Part shown: positions 8,225 to 17,377 of the stretch, piece by piece
Position numbering within the stretch: position 1 is the first letter of the stretch
How the letters are laid out: the number at the start of each line of letters is the position of its first letter
From: CAZGLR01 sp964526635
GTDB taxonomy: Bacteria > Zixibacteria > MSB-5A5 > GN15 > JAAZOE01
Reading direction: 5' to 3'
NCBI GenBank assembly: GCA_964526635.1
Contig: CAZGLR010000004.1
Coordinates: 3,444-67,443, forward strand
Length of the DNA stretch: 64,000 bases
Position numbers and translations under genes: made by a program
Notes under the pieces: generated by a model
The model's input: only the letters and a program-made list of their open reading frames with translations
Database searches by the model: none
What the model was told of the DNA's origin: nothing

Positions 8225-9643
8225 CTAAAAGTCTATCGGCGGACCGGATTCGGGTGGCGGAATGGAGCCGGTCCGATGCCCTCCCGCCAAATTTTCGAAC
8301 TGGGCATAATCCTTCAGGAACGAGAGCCGCACCACCCCGGTCGGGCCATTGCGCTGCTTGGCCACAATGATTTCGGCTTTTCCCCGCGCTTCCAGCAGCT
8401 TGGGATCATCGGGCGGCAAGGTCTGCAAATAATACTCTTCACGATAGACAAACATCACCACATCGGCATCCTGCTCGATAGCTCCTGATTCGCGCAGATC
8501 CGAAAGTTGTGGACGGCGATCGCCGCCCCGGGTTTCGACCATGCGCGAAAGCTGACTGACTGCGATAACCGGCACCTGCAGTTCCTTGGCCAGCCCCTTG
8601 ATTCCCCGCGAAATCTGGGATATTTCCTGCTGACGGTTCTCCGCCCGGGCCGGACCGCTCATCATCTGGAGATAATCGACCACGACCAGGCCAAGATCCA
8701 CCTGTGATGCGAGCCGTCGCGCTTTGGCCCGCATTTCCAATATGGTTATGCCCGGGGTATCGTCGATATAGATTTTTGCATTCGACAATGGCTGCGCCGC
8801 CGTCGCCAGTTTGGGCCAGTCGTTTTCCGGAAGACGATTGGTGCGAAGCTTGTGCGACGAAATCCGTGCCCGCCCGCAGAGCATACGCATCGCGAGCTGT
8901 TCTTTTGACATTTCCAGCGAAAACACCGCGGCGGCCTTTTCCGTCTGGGTGCAGAAATTTTCCACAACGTTCATGGCCAGGGCGGATTTGCCCATCGACG
9001 GCCGCCCGGCGATTATAACAAGATCACCCAGATGTAAACCGGCGGTGATATCGTCAAGATCATAAAATCCGGTCGGATATCCGGCCAGGCCACCTTTCTG
9101 CTCCTTGTAATCCTCAATCGCCTCGAAGGTCCCCGGCAGCAGATCGGAGATGCTGGTAAAGCCGGAGCGAATGCGATACTCCGAAATCGAGAATATATTT
9201 GATTCGGCGGCATCGAGCAGTTCATCGACTTCGCCGGCCTGGGCATAGCATTGGGAAATTATATCGGTGGAGGCCCTAATCAGATCACGCAGCGTTGATT
9301 TTTCGAGAACGATCCTGGCATAGTAGTCGGCATTGGCCCCGGTAGCGACGTTGGAAGCAAGCTCGACGATATAATTTCTCCCACCAATCGCCTCGAGTTT
9401 ACCGGCTCCGGCCAGCTCTTCGGAAACAGTCGTGATATCAATCGGATGGCGCTTTTCATAAAGCCGGATGATCGCTTCGAAGATCATGGCATTGGCTTCG
9501 ACATAGAACTGGTCCGGGCGCGAAAGCAGCTCCAGCGCTTTACTGACCGCGCTGTCGTCAATAAGCATAGCGCCCAGAAGCGCTTCTTCGGCGTTGGCCG
9601 AATACGGCATCGTCCGTTCCTGTCGTGTCACTCGCTGTGCCAT
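8225..9643 (-). CDS. dnaB: Replicative DNA helicase
   Basis: Hexameric helicase that unwinds DNA at the replication fork. The 472-residue protein has the N-terminal DnaB domain (SANAEEALLGAMLID, residues 15-29), a linker region, and the RecA-like C-terminal domain with Walker A GRPSMGKS (213-220), the VVVDYLQMMSG Walker B region, and DLRESGAIEQDADVV. Length is normal and no intein is present, which is worth noting because dnaB is a common intein site. It begins 4 bases after the stop of the uracil-DNA glycosylase gene. Confidence 0.97.
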   Translation of the reverse strand: MAQRVTRQERTMPYSANAEEALLGAMLIDDSAVSKALELLSRPDQFYVEANAMIFEAIIRLYEKRHPIDITTVSEELAGAGKLEAIGGRNYIVELASNVATGANADYYARIVLEKSTLRDLIRASTDIISQCYAQAGEVDELLDAAESNIFSISEYRIRSGFTSISDLLPGTFEAIEDYKEQKGGLAGYPTGFYDLDDITAGLHLGDLVIIAGRPSMGKSALAMNVVENFCTQTEKAAAVFSLEMSKEQLAMRMLCGRARISSHKLRTNRLPENDWPKLATAAQPLSNAKIYIDDTPGITILEMRAKARRLASQVDLGLVVVDYLQMMSGPARAENRQQEISQISRGIKGLAKELQVPVIAVSQLSRMVETRGGDRRPQLSDLRESGAIEQDADVVMFVYREEYYLQTLPPDDPKLLEARGKAEIIVAKQRNGPTGVVRLSFLKDYAQFENLAGGHRTGSIPPPESGPPIDF

Positions 9644-9647
9644 AGTA

Positions 9648-10427
9648 TCAGCCGGTTAATTCCTCGTATTTGGCCATGAGCGTCTGCATATCTTCCCAGG
9701 TCGGCCGTTTGTATTGGGTGAAACGAAGCAGCGCCGCCGGGTGGTAAGTAACGATGACGGGGATCCCCTCGAATTCATGCCATTGCCCGCGCAGTTTCCC
9801 CAATGGTGTGGTAGTTTGAAGCAGACCGTGGGCCGCGATTCGCCCCAGGGCGCATAGTAATTTGGGGCGAATAATGCGAATTTGTTCGCGCAAATACGGC
9901 AAACAGGTAGCCATTTCATCGGGTTGCGGGTCACGATTATTCGGCGGACGACACTTGTTAACATTGGCGATATAGACATCCTCGCGGCTCAGACCCATGG
10001 CGGCCAGGATTTTGTCCAAAAGCTTACCGGCCCGGCCGACAAACGGCTCGCCTTTGAGGTCTTCATCCCGGCCCGGGGCTTCGCCGACGAACATGATGCC
10101 GGCGTTGGAGTTGCCGACGCCATAGACAAACTTCGTCCGCGATTCCGCCAGACGGCATCTGGTGCAATCGCAGATGTCCTTATAATGTGATTCGAGATCA
10201 GTGTAGGTCGGTTCAGCTGTCTTCTTATCACTCAATGTAATCAAATCCTCTTGATATTCGGAAGTAATATCATCTCTGACCGGATCGGCGGCAGCAACTG
10301 TGGTGGCAGTTTCCGGCGAAAATTCACGTTGTTCGAAAATCAGTTCCCGATGACCAAGGTCCGCCTGCGCCTCCAATGCGCGTCGGGCCATATCGAAGAG
10401 TTCTTCGAGCTCATCATTGTATGCCAT
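9648..10427 (-). CDS. udg: Type-4 (4Fe-4S) uracil-DNA glycosylase
   Basis: Excises uracil from DNA during base-excision repair. The catalytic core runs from about residue 80 to 259, with GEAPGRDEDLKGEPFVGRAG (115-134) as the active-site loop and TYHPAALLR near the C-terminus. Four cysteines at 88, 91, 159 and 175 match the iron-sulfur ligands of family 4. The first 75 residues are an acidic, low-complexity extension without a recognisable domain, longer than in compact thermophile enzymes and similar to the polymerase-like N-terminal fusions often annotated in this family. It overlaps the end of coaBC by 14 bases. Confidence 0.92.
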   Translation of the reverse strand: MAYNDELEELFDMARRALEAQADLGHRELIFEQREFSPETATTVAAADPVRDDITSEYQEDLITLSDKKTAEPTYTDLESHYKDICDCTRCRLAESRTKFVYGVGNSNAGIMFVGEAPGRDEDLKGEPFVGRAGKLLDKILAAMGLSREDVYIANVNKCRPPNNRDPQPDEMATCLPYLREQIRIIRPKLLCALGRIAAHGLLQTTTPLGKLRGQWHEFEGIPVIVTYHPAALLRFTQYKRPTWEDMQTLMAKYEELTG

Positions 10428-11616
10428 AGGCTAATATATGGTCAATAATAGCCCTGGCGCAAGTGAGCTTGTCCATTTTGGGGATATCTTTTTGGAAACC
10501 ATCGCGTGAAATGATGATCACGTGGTTGGTATCGGAATCAAATGCGGCACCGGATTCGCCGGCATCGTTGAGCACGATAAAATCGAGATTCTTATTTTTG
10601 AGTTTGGTTTTCGCGTTCGGTAGAAGATTGTCGGTTTCAAGGGCGAATCCGACAACACACTGATGCGCGGCCTTGCGCCCCGCAAGCGAGGCCAGGATAT
10701 CCTGAGTCGGCGCAAGATCCAGCGCCACTGGCGTAGACGATTTCTTGATTTTGGAGTCACTGGGTTTAGCCGGTGTAAAATCGGCGGGAGCGGCGGCCAT
10801 AAACAAGTAATCGCAGGTGGCAAAAGCGTTTTCGACCGCGCGCGCCATCTCGGCGGTAGTTTCGACATCGATGCGCTGCACACCACGCGGGGTCTCAAGA
10901 CTGACCGGTCCGGCGATTAATATTACTTCCGCGCCACGGCGATAGGCGTCGGCGGCCAGGGTAAAGCCCATCTTCCCCGAACTGCGATTGGAGATATACC
11001 GAACCGGATCGATTGCCTCGCGGGCCGGTCCGGCGGTTACCACCACGGTTTTGCCGCTTAAATCACCCTCAGGTTTGAGCAGGGTGACGATTAATTCGAG
11101 CAGTTCATCCGGTTCGGCCATGCGGCCGGGACCATTGCTGCGGCAGGCCATCTCACCTATCCCCACCCCGGCGATCACATGACTATATTTGCGAAGCAGA
11201 GATACATTTTCCTTCACAGCGGGATGGTCCCACATGCCGTCGTTCATAGCCGGGGCATAGAGGACTTTTCTTCGATAGGCGCAGACCACGGTTGACAGCA
11301 GATTGGGACAAAGGCCGTTGGCTGCCAGCGCGATAAAGTCGGCGGTGGCCGGTGCAATCACAATGAGATCGGCCCAGTCGGCGTAGTCAATATGGCGCGT
11401 TCCGACAAATTTGCCATCGGGAAACATATCGACAGCGACTTCGCGCTGCGAAAGAGACTCGAAAGTAAGCGGGGTAACGAATTTAGTGGCGGCCTCGGTC
11501 ATAATAACCTGGACTTCGGCGCCGGCTTTGATGAGAAGGCGGGTTAAATACGCGGACTTATATGCCGCGATCCCTCCGGTGACGCCCAGGACAATATGAC
11601 TTCCGGCGAGTCGCAT
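10414..11616 (-). CDS. coaBC: Bifunctional phosphopantothenoylcysteine decarboxylase / phosphopantothenate-cysteine ligase
   Basis: Carries out two consecutive steps of coenzyme A synthesis: CTP-dependent ligation of cysteine to 4'-phosphopantothenate, then FMN-dependent decarboxylation. The N-terminal flavoprotein half has GVTGGIAAYKS (12-22) and PAMNDGMW, the substrate-recognition clamp. The C-terminal ligase half has NRSSGKMG and the Rossmann features of CoaB. At 400 residues it is a standard fused enzyme. It is 11 bases downstream of smg and overlaps the glycosylase gene. Confidence 0.95.
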   Translation of the reverse strand: MRLAGSHIVLGVTGGIAAYKSAYLTRLLIKAGAEVQVIMTEAATKFVTPLTFESLSQREVAVDMFPDGKFVGTRHIDYADWADLIVIAPATADFIALAANGLCPNLLSTVVCAYRRKVLYAPAMNDGMWDHPAVKENVSLLRKYSHVIAGVGIGEMACRSNGPGRMAEPDELLELIVTLLKPEGDLSGKTVVVTAGPAREAIDPVRYISNRSSGKMGFTLAADAYRRGAEVILIAGPVSLETPRGVQRIDVETTAEMARAVENAFATCDYLFMAAAPADFTPAKPSDSKIKKSSTPVALDLAPTQDILASLAGRKAAHQCVVGFALETDNLLPNAKTKLKNKNLDFIVLNDAGESGAAFDSDTNHVIIISRDGFQKDIPKMDKLTCARAIIDHILAYGIQ

Positions 11617-11627
11617 AGCAGTGGGAC

Positions 11628-12101
11628 TTAATGAATCGGTTCGTCTTCGGTATCGCCGATCCAGATGGAATAAGGCACGTCAACGCCGCTGTTTTCGAAC
11701 ATCATGGCCGAAGCCAGAACTTTCATGTCGCCGAGATCAATCGGTTCGGCGTCAAACAGCGTGCAGCGATCAAGGATCATTTCCAATTGCTCGGTCGTGA
11801 GCAGATTTATATATCGGAGTTGCAGGAGATATCCAAAAGCTTCCGGAGATATGACCTTGCGTTCGGCCTCGGAAAGCACGCGAATAGATTTATTGCTGAC
11901 CGTCCGGCCACCTTCGGAAAAACTCTCCGGATAATCATCGAAGTGCTTGAGCAACCAGTTGTATGCTGAAGAAATTTCGTTGTCTGTGAATCCCATGGAC
12001 CGAAGATCAGCCGACATTTCATCCAGACTCCCGAGATTACCCTGCTGATCATTGAGTTGATTCATCAGGTAGACAACGATTTCGAGAATTCTATCTTGCA
12101 C
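11628..12101 (-). CDS. smg: Smg/DUF494 family protein
   Basis: A 157-residue acidic cytoplasmic protein matching the Smg (DUF494) family, of unknown biochemical role. It has an N-terminal helical segment (ILEIVVYLMNQLNDQ), an LRSMGFTDNEISSAYNWL middle and an RVLSEAERKVISPEAFGYL segment typical of the family. The start is GTG at 12101, supported by GAGGA about 7 bases upstream. Its position before coaBC and dnaB fits a housekeeping role. The gap to purH upstream is 72 bases with no gene. Confidence 0.82.
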   Translation of the reverse strand: MQDRILEIVVYLMNQLNDQQGNLGSLDEMSADLRSMGFTDNEISSAYNWLLKHFDDYPESFSEGGRTVSNKSIRVLSEAERKVISPEAFGYLLQLRYINLLTTEQLEMILDRCTLFDAEPIDLGDMKVLASAMMFENSGVDVPYSIWIGDTEDEPIH

Positions 12102-12173
12102 GTAAGTTCCTCGTTATCTTGTTTTCTCAAATTTACGCAGACTCAATCGTTTTAGCAAGCACTATATACCGGT

Positions 12174-13751
12174 CTAATGCCTGAAATGGCGTATCCCGGT
12201 GAATACCATGCTGACACCATAGTTATCGGCAGCCGCAATGACGTCGCCATCACCTTTTGAGCCGCCCGGCTGAATGAACGATGTAACTCCAGCCTCGGCA
12301 ACAACTTCGAGTCCGTCGGGCATCGGGAAAAAAGCATCGGAGGCGCAGGTGCCGCCTGTGGCCCGATCACCGGCCCGGGCCACCGCCAGCTTCGAGGAAT
12401 CAACCCGCGAGGTCTGGCCCATACCGATGCCGACTGCTGCCAATCCCTTACAGATAAGAACAGCATTCGACTTCACATGTTTCACCAGTTTATACCCGAA
12501 AATCAACGATTCGAGTTCCTCGTTGGTGGGTTTTTTCTGTGTCGGAATCGTAAGTGTTTCGCGGTCAACATCTTTAATATCGGGAGACTGGGCCAGAAGG
12601 CCACCGCGCACATATTTATATACATGATCCGGGTGCGGCAGGTTCTTCGAAATCGTCGGCAGCGACAGGAGCCGGCGAGTTTTCTTCTTCTTCAGGAGCG
12701 CCAGCGCTTCCTCGGTATATCCCGGTGCCAGAACACACTCGATAAACTGCGTTTTATGCAGGAGCTGGGCGGTATCGAGATCGACTTCGCGATTGAGGCC
12801 TATAATCGAACCAAAGGCCGAGAGCGGATCAGTCTCATAGGCCGCCTGATAGGCTTCAGCCAGGGTAGCCGCCTGGGCAGCGCCACAGGGATTGGCGTGT
12901 TTAACGACGACGGCAAATGGTTCACGGAATTCGAGGACCATGTCCAACGTGGCGTCGATATCGGCGATATTGTTGTATGACAATTCCTTACCGGCATGCT
13001 GCTCAGATGTGGCAAGGCTCACGCCTTTGTAGTTATCATGACTGTAGAAAGCGGCGGATTGATGCGGATTTTCGCCATAGCGAAGGTCTTGCACCTTGGT
13101 GTAGGACATGGTTATAGAACTGGCGGCATCGGGTTTTTCATTATCATCCAGTGACTTGAAGTATTCGGATATCACGGTGTCGTAACGCGATGTCAAGGCA
13201 AATGCTTTGGCCGCCAGTTTTTCACGGGTTTTCTGGCTCAGGGCACCATCGTTGACATCCATTTCCCTGATAATCGATTCATAGTCGGATGGATCAGTCA
13301 CAACCGCGACATAGTTATAATTTTTGGCCGCCGCCCGGATCATAGTCGGCCCGCCGATATCGATATTCTCGATTTTCTCGGCGTGGGTCGCGCCGGGCTT
13401 TTTGAGCGTCTGTTCAAACGGATACAGGTTAACCACAACCAGGTCGATGCCTTTGCATTCCTGCTGCTTCATCTCGGATTGATGAGCCTCGTCATCGCGC
13501 TTAAAAAGGATACCGGCATGGACCTTGGGATGCAGGGTTTTGACCCGGCCGCCCAGAATTTCCGGCGCACCGGTAAAGGTGGCAATCGAAACCGCCTTGA
13601 TTTCGGCCTCTCTGAGTTTATTCAGGGTCCCGCCGGTAGAGATAATTTCGACACCGCGTTCTGTCAGTTTTCTTCCGAATTCCTCAAGACCCTCCTTGTC
13701 GGAGAGCGATACCAGCGCCCGTTTGATTTTCACCATATCCTGCATGCCCAT
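12174..13751 (-). CDS. purH: AICAR formyltransferase / IMP cyclohydrolase
   Basis: Catalyses the last two steps of de novo IMP synthesis. The 525-residue protein has the N-terminal methylglyoxal-synthase-like cyclohydrolase domain (KRALVSLSDKEGLEEF, then STGGTLNKL) and the C-terminal transformylase domain with KHANPCGAA and SDAFFPMPDG. Length and layout are standard. ATG 13751 lies 15 bases after the purC stop. An internal ATG at codon 3 gives an alternative start. It ends the glnA-gatAB-pur run. Confidence 0.97.
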   Translation of the reverse strand: MGMQDMVKIKRALVSLSDKEGLEEFGRKLTERGVEIISTGGTLNKLREAEIKAVSIATFTGAPEILGGRVKTLHPKVHAGILFKRDDEAHQSEMKQQECKGIDLVVVNLYPFEQTLKKPGATHAEKIENIDIGGPTMIRAAAKNYNYVAVVTDPSDYESIIREMDVNDGALSQKTREKLAAKAFALTSRYDTVISEYFKSLDDNEKPDAASSITMSYTKVQDLRYGENPHQSAAFYSHDNYKGVSLATSEQHAGKELSYNNIADIDATLDMVLEFREPFAVVVKHANPCGAAQAATLAEAYQAAYETDPLSAFGSIIGLNREVDLDTAQLLHKTQFIECVLAPGYTEEALALLKKKKTRRLLSLPTISKNLPHPDHVYKYVRGGLLAQSPDIKDVDRETLTIPTQKKPTNEELESLIFGYKLVKHVKSNAVLICKGLAAVGIGMGQTSRVDSSKLAVARAGDRATGGTCASDAFFPMPDGLEVVAEAGVTSFIQPGGSKGDGDVIAAADNYGVSMVFTGIRHFRH

Positions 13752-13766
13752 TGTCCCTCCGTCATA

Positions 13767-14660
13767 CTATTTCCCCGTCAACCGTGCCACCACGTCCTGA
13801 TATTTGGCCAGTGTCTCGTCGACGACATCGGCCGGCAGCGGCGGCGCCGGATCGGTTTTGTCCCAGTCGAGCGTGTCAAGATAGTTGCGGACGATTTGTT
13901 TGTCAAACGACGGCTGCCCCTTTCCGGGCTGATACTGGTCAGCCGGCCAAAACCGCGATGAATCAGGCGTCAGGACTTCATCGATCAATATGATCCGGTC
14001 GCCGTCGAAGCCAAATTCGAACTTGGTATCGGCGATGATAATGCCTTTGGTCAGCGCATAGTCCGAGGCTGTTTTATAAACTTTCAAGGACAAATCGCGC
14101 AGACTCATGGCCGTGTGCTCACCGACCAGATTGGCCGATTGTTCATAGGAAATGTTTTCATCGTGTCCTGAATCGGCCTTGGTGGATGGTGTATAAATCG
14201 GTTCGGGAAGTCTATCCGATTCTTTGAGATCAGCGGGAAATTTGTGACCGTGGACAGTTGTTTCCCCCGCCTCGCGGGCCTTCTTGTATTCTTTCCACAT
14301 TGACCCGGAAATATAGCCTCGAACAATACATTCAAGATCGATGCGTTTGGCTTTTTTAACCAGCATCGAGCGGCCGGAGATAATATCGCGATACTTGTGT
14401 AGGTCGGCCGGATACTCATCGACATTGGCGGTTACGAGATGGCTGCCGATAACGCCCTTGAGAAAATCGAACCAGAACAGGGAGATTTCGGTTAAAAGCG
14501 CGCCGCGACCGGCGACGCCATTGGGCATGATGCAATCAAAGGCCGAAATCCGATCAGTGGTGACGATCAGCAGACGGTCATCGAGATCGTATACGTCGCG
14601 GACTTTGCCGCGGGAAAAAACCGGGTATTCCTTAATATCGGTAGTGAGAACTTCTTTCAT
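13767..14660 (-). CDS. purC: SAICAR synthase
   Basis: Joins aspartate to CAIR in purine synthesis. The 297-residue protein is the longer form of the enzyme, with RGKVRDVYDLDDRLLIV (17-33), ECIVRGYISGSMWKEY and LIDEVLTPDSSRFWP as the nucleotide and substrate loops. It overlaps the purN stop by 4 bases, so translation is probably coupled. Confidence 0.96.
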   Translation of the reverse strand: MKEVLTTDIKEYPVFSRGKVRDVYDLDDRLLIVTTDRISAFDCIMPNGVAGRGALLTEISLFWFDFLKGVIGSHLVTANVDEYPADLHKYRDIISGRSMLVKKAKRIDLECIVRGYISGSMWKEYKKAREAGETTVHGHKFPADLKESDRLPEPIYTPSTKADSGHDENISYEQSANLVGEHTAMSLRDLSLKVYKTASDYALTKGIIIADTKFEFGFDGDRIILIDEVLTPDSSRFWPADQYQPGKGQPSFDKQIVRNYLDTLDWDKTDPAPPLPADVVDETLAKYQDVVARLTGK

Positions 14661-15268
14661 TTTTTATTTCCTTCCAGAAGCTTTTGAGCTATGTCCCTTA
14701 AAACCCTTGGGTATAATTTGTGTTCCGCGGCCAGAACCCGTCTGGCCAAATCCTCCGGGGTATCATCCGGAAGTACCGTCACTTTCTTCTGTGCCACAAT
14801 GCGGCCGTTATCGTAGATGTCATCCACTTCATGAATAGTCACCCCCGTATGGCTTTCGCCGGCCTCGATGACAGCCCGGTGAACATTCATGCCATACATG
14901 CCCTTACCGCCGAATTTGGGCAGCAGAGCCGGATGGATATTGAATATCCGACCACGATAGGCTGCGATCACCGGGGGGGGAATCTTCTTCAAATAACCGG
15001 CCAGGACGATGACATCGACATGATGCTGGTGAACCTGCTCGAGCAGGTTCTGGGCGGCAGCCTCGCTGTCGGGATATGCCTTTCGATTAAACACCCAGGT
15101 ATCGATCCCGGCTTTGCGGGCCCGTTCGAGGCCATAGGCATCGGCTTTGTTCGAAATGACCAGGACCACCTGACCGGGGATATCGCCGCTATTACAGTGA
15201 TCGATAATAGACTGCAGATTACTTCCTCCGCCCGAGATAAAGGCCGCCATCCGAATGTGCTCACTCAT
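14657..15268 (-). CDS. purN: Phosphoribosylglycinamide formyltransferase
   Basis: Transfers a formyl group from 10-formyltetrahydrofolate to GAR. The 203 residues contain ISGGGSNLQSIID near the N-terminus, the FNIHPALLPKFGGKGMYG motif with the catalytic His, and HTGVTIHEVDDIYDNG with the catalytic Asp. The start overlaps the gatB stop by 8 bases. Confidence 0.96.
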   Translation of the reverse strand: MSEHIRMAAFISGGGSNLQSIIDHCNSGDIPGQVVLVISNKADAYGLERARKAGIDTWVFNRKAYPDSEAAAQNLLEQVHQHHVDVIVLAGYLKKIPPPVIAAYRGRIFNIHPALLPKFGGKGMYGMNVHRAVIEAGESHTGVTIHEVDDIYDNGRIVAQKKVTVLPDDTPEDLARRVLAAEHKLYPRVLRDIAQKLLEGNKK

Positions 15269-16691
15269 CCAGCATTTCCTTTACGAGCGAATTGAGCAGC
15301 CGGGGATCGGCCTTTCCCTGGGTCGCTTTCATAATTTGTCCGATGAAAAACCCCAGCAGTTTTGTCTTCCCCTCACGGTATGCCCGGACTTCATCCGGGC
15401 AGGCCGCCATAGTTCTTTCAATAATTGGCCTGAGAATAGCGGGGTCGGCGATTTTTCGCAAGCTTTTCTCGTCAATAATTTCGTGCGCCGACCTCTTTTC
15501 GTCAGCCATAATCTGAAAAACCTCTTTGGCCATTGTAAATGAAATTTCGCCCGTTTCGACTTCTCTGATCAGCTCAGCCAACATGGATGGTGCAACCGGG
15601 CAATCGCTTACGCCACACCTGATGTCTTTGAGCAGCCGCAGGACTTCGCCCATAATCCAGTTTGAGGCCGCCTTGTGATCGGAAATTTCGGCGGCAACAG
15701 CCTCATAATAATCGGCCAGATCCGCCGATTCGGTCAAAACGGCGGCATCGTACTCAGGGAGGCCGTACTGCCTGACAAAACGGTCACGTCTGGCCGCCGG
15801 GAGTTCGGGGATGGAATCGTGAATATCGCCAAACCAGGCATCATCTATTTCCACCGGCAAGATATCGGGATCGGGGAAGTAGCGGTAATCGTCGGCATCC
15901 TCCTTGATACGCATGATCATGACCTCTTCGCGGTCTTCATCCCAGTGCAGAGTAGCCTGAACGATCGTATCTCCGGCTTCCACGATCCGACTCTGCCGTT
16001 TATATTCACACTCAAGCGCCCGCTGCACGGAACGGATCGAATTGAGATTTTTTATTTCGGTTCTAATTCCCAGGACGGTGCTTCCCAGCGGGCGGATAGA
16101 TATATTGGCGTCACAACGCAGGGCGCCCTTTTCCATATCTCCGGAACAGACGCCGATGTATTGGACGATCTGCCGCAGGATAGCGAGAAATTCAAAGGCT
16201 TCTTCCGGTGACGAAATATCCGGTTCGGTTACTATCTCAATCAAGGGGATACCGCACCGGTTCAAGTCCACGCGCGTGAAATCATCGGCGCCCTCGCCAT
16301 GAAGTGATTTTCCGGCATCCTCTTCAAGATGGATATGATTAAGGCGAATCGCCTTGCCGGACGAAAGAACAACTTGACCTCCGACACCGATTGGTGCGAC
16401 AAATTGTGATATCTGATAGCCCTTGGGCAGATCGGGATAGAAGTAGTTCTTTCGAGCAAACTGAGTCTTTCGGGTTACCTCTCCCCCCACGGCCAGAATC
16501 ATCCGGCCGGCCAGGGAAATTGCCTCGCGGTTCAGGACCGGCAGAGTTCCCGGATGACCGAGGCACACCGGGCAGGTCTGGCTGTTGGGCTGTTCACCGA
16601 AGGCGGTCGAACAGGAACAGAACAACTTGGAAGCCGTGGACAGTTGCGCATGAACCTCCAGGCCAATGACGACGTCGAATTTGTTCGGCAT
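15261..16691 (-). CDS. gatB: Aspartyl/glutamyl-tRNA(Asn/Gln) amidotransferase subunit B
   Basis: Kinase/amidotransferase subunit that converts misacylated Glu-tRNAGln or Asp-tRNAAsn using ammonia from GatA. I start it at ATG 16691 (MPNKFDVVIGLEVHAQL), because this is where family similarity begins; the frame is open 58 codons further upstream but that stretch looks non-coding and overlaps the preceding gene. At 476 residues it has the usual length. CPVCLGHPGTLPVLN and the DLPKGYQISQ segment are hallmarks, and a C-terminal YqeY-like tail domain is present. It overlaps purN. Confidence 0.95.
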   Translation of the reverse strand: MPNKFDVVIGLEVHAQLSTASKLFCSCSTAFGEQPNSQTCPVCLGHPGTLPVLNREAISLAGRMILAVGGEVTRKTQFARKNYFYPDLPKGYQISQFVAPIGVGGQVVLSSGKAIRLNHIHLEEDAGKSLHGEGADDFTRVDLNRCGIPLIEIVTEPDISSPEEAFEFLAILRQIVQYIGVCSGDMEKGALRCDANISIRPLGSTVLGIRTEIKNLNSIRSVQRALECEYKRQSRIVEAGDTIVQATLHWDEDREEVMIMRIKEDADDYRYFPDPDILPVEIDDAWFGDIHDSIPELPAARRDRFVRQYGLPEYDAAVLTESADLADYYEAVAAEISDHKAASNWIMGEVLRLLKDIRCGVSDCPVAPSMLAELIREVETGEISFTMAKEVFQIMADEKRSAHEIIDEKSLRKIADPAILRPIIERTMAACPDEVRAYREGKTKLLGFFIGQIMKATQGKADPRLLNSLVKEMLDE

Positions 16692-16723
16692 GGAGTATAG
16701 GTAATATATTTTGGCAAAAAATT

Positions 16724-17299
16724 CTACGATATTCCGGTCAGTTGCCAAATCCACCGGCGGAGACCGGAGGCCTCGGCAACCAGGCCGAACAGGGCAAGGA
16801 AAATCAATAGCTTGATCAGTTTGCCGCCATCGCTGGCCTTGAGATCGGCCACTTCGTAACCGCATCGGCGCAAGACCTCAAAAGGCATTTCGGCAATATA
16901 GGAGAAAAAATGAATCAGCCAGAAAAATGGATTGAATAACTGGAGCAGGGTTTGATGGCTTTTGAGCCGGTATTTAACGAGCGCGGCCTCAATCGCTTCC
17001 ATCGGAGCATCATCGGGAATGTTGAAATGGCGGCTTAATGAATCCCGGAAAATCACCTTGATGAGGTTGATTCTGTATTTTTTGCTGCCCGCGGCTTTGG
17101 CGCCATGGGTGACGATAGTCCCGACACCGACCCGCCGGAGGGAGTCGATAGTCATTGGTACCAGCGGCCGCATTTTGGCGACAAATAATTGCGCTGCAGG
17201 GTTTTCCGACCGGTTAGTAAAGGTCAGATACTCCTTGTACAAGCGCCTGAATTTTTTGAGAACGGCAATCCGTTCCCGAACTTCAAAATAATTCATCAT
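16724..17299 (-). CDS. Unknown 191-aa protein with C-terminal hydrophobic segments
   Basis: I do not recognise a family. The N-terminal half is basic and probably helical (VRERIAVLKKFRRLYKEYL). A hydrophobic stretch near residues 115-140 (LLQLFNPFFWLIHFFSYIA) and another at about 163-180 (LIKLLIFLALFGLVAEA) look like membrane helices, so a small inner-membrane protein is likely. GGAG precedes the start by about 8 bases. It lies between gatA and gatB, where a gatC gene might be expected, but at 191 residues with membrane segments it does not resemble the roughly 95-residue GatC. Function unknown. Confidence 0.75.
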   Translation of the reverse strand: MMNYFEVRERIAVLKKFRRLYKEYLTFTNRSENPAAQLFVAKMRPLVPMTIDSLRRVGVGTIVTHGAKAAGSKKYRINLIKVIFRDSLSRHFNIPDDAPMEAIEAALVKYRLKSHQTLLQLFNPFFWLIHFFSYIAEMPFEVLRRCGYEVADLKASDGGKLIKLLIFLALFGLVAEASGLRRWIWQLTGIS

Positions 17300-17377
17300 C
17301 CCCGTATCTCCGCATGGAGACTCATAGCTGCTATATCTTGTTTCGGCGAATGGTCAGTTTTGCTTCAGTGGCAAAGA

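Noticed and set aside
16724..17299. gatC
   Set aside because: Too long, has two hydrophobic segments and no GatC signature; position alone is not enough.
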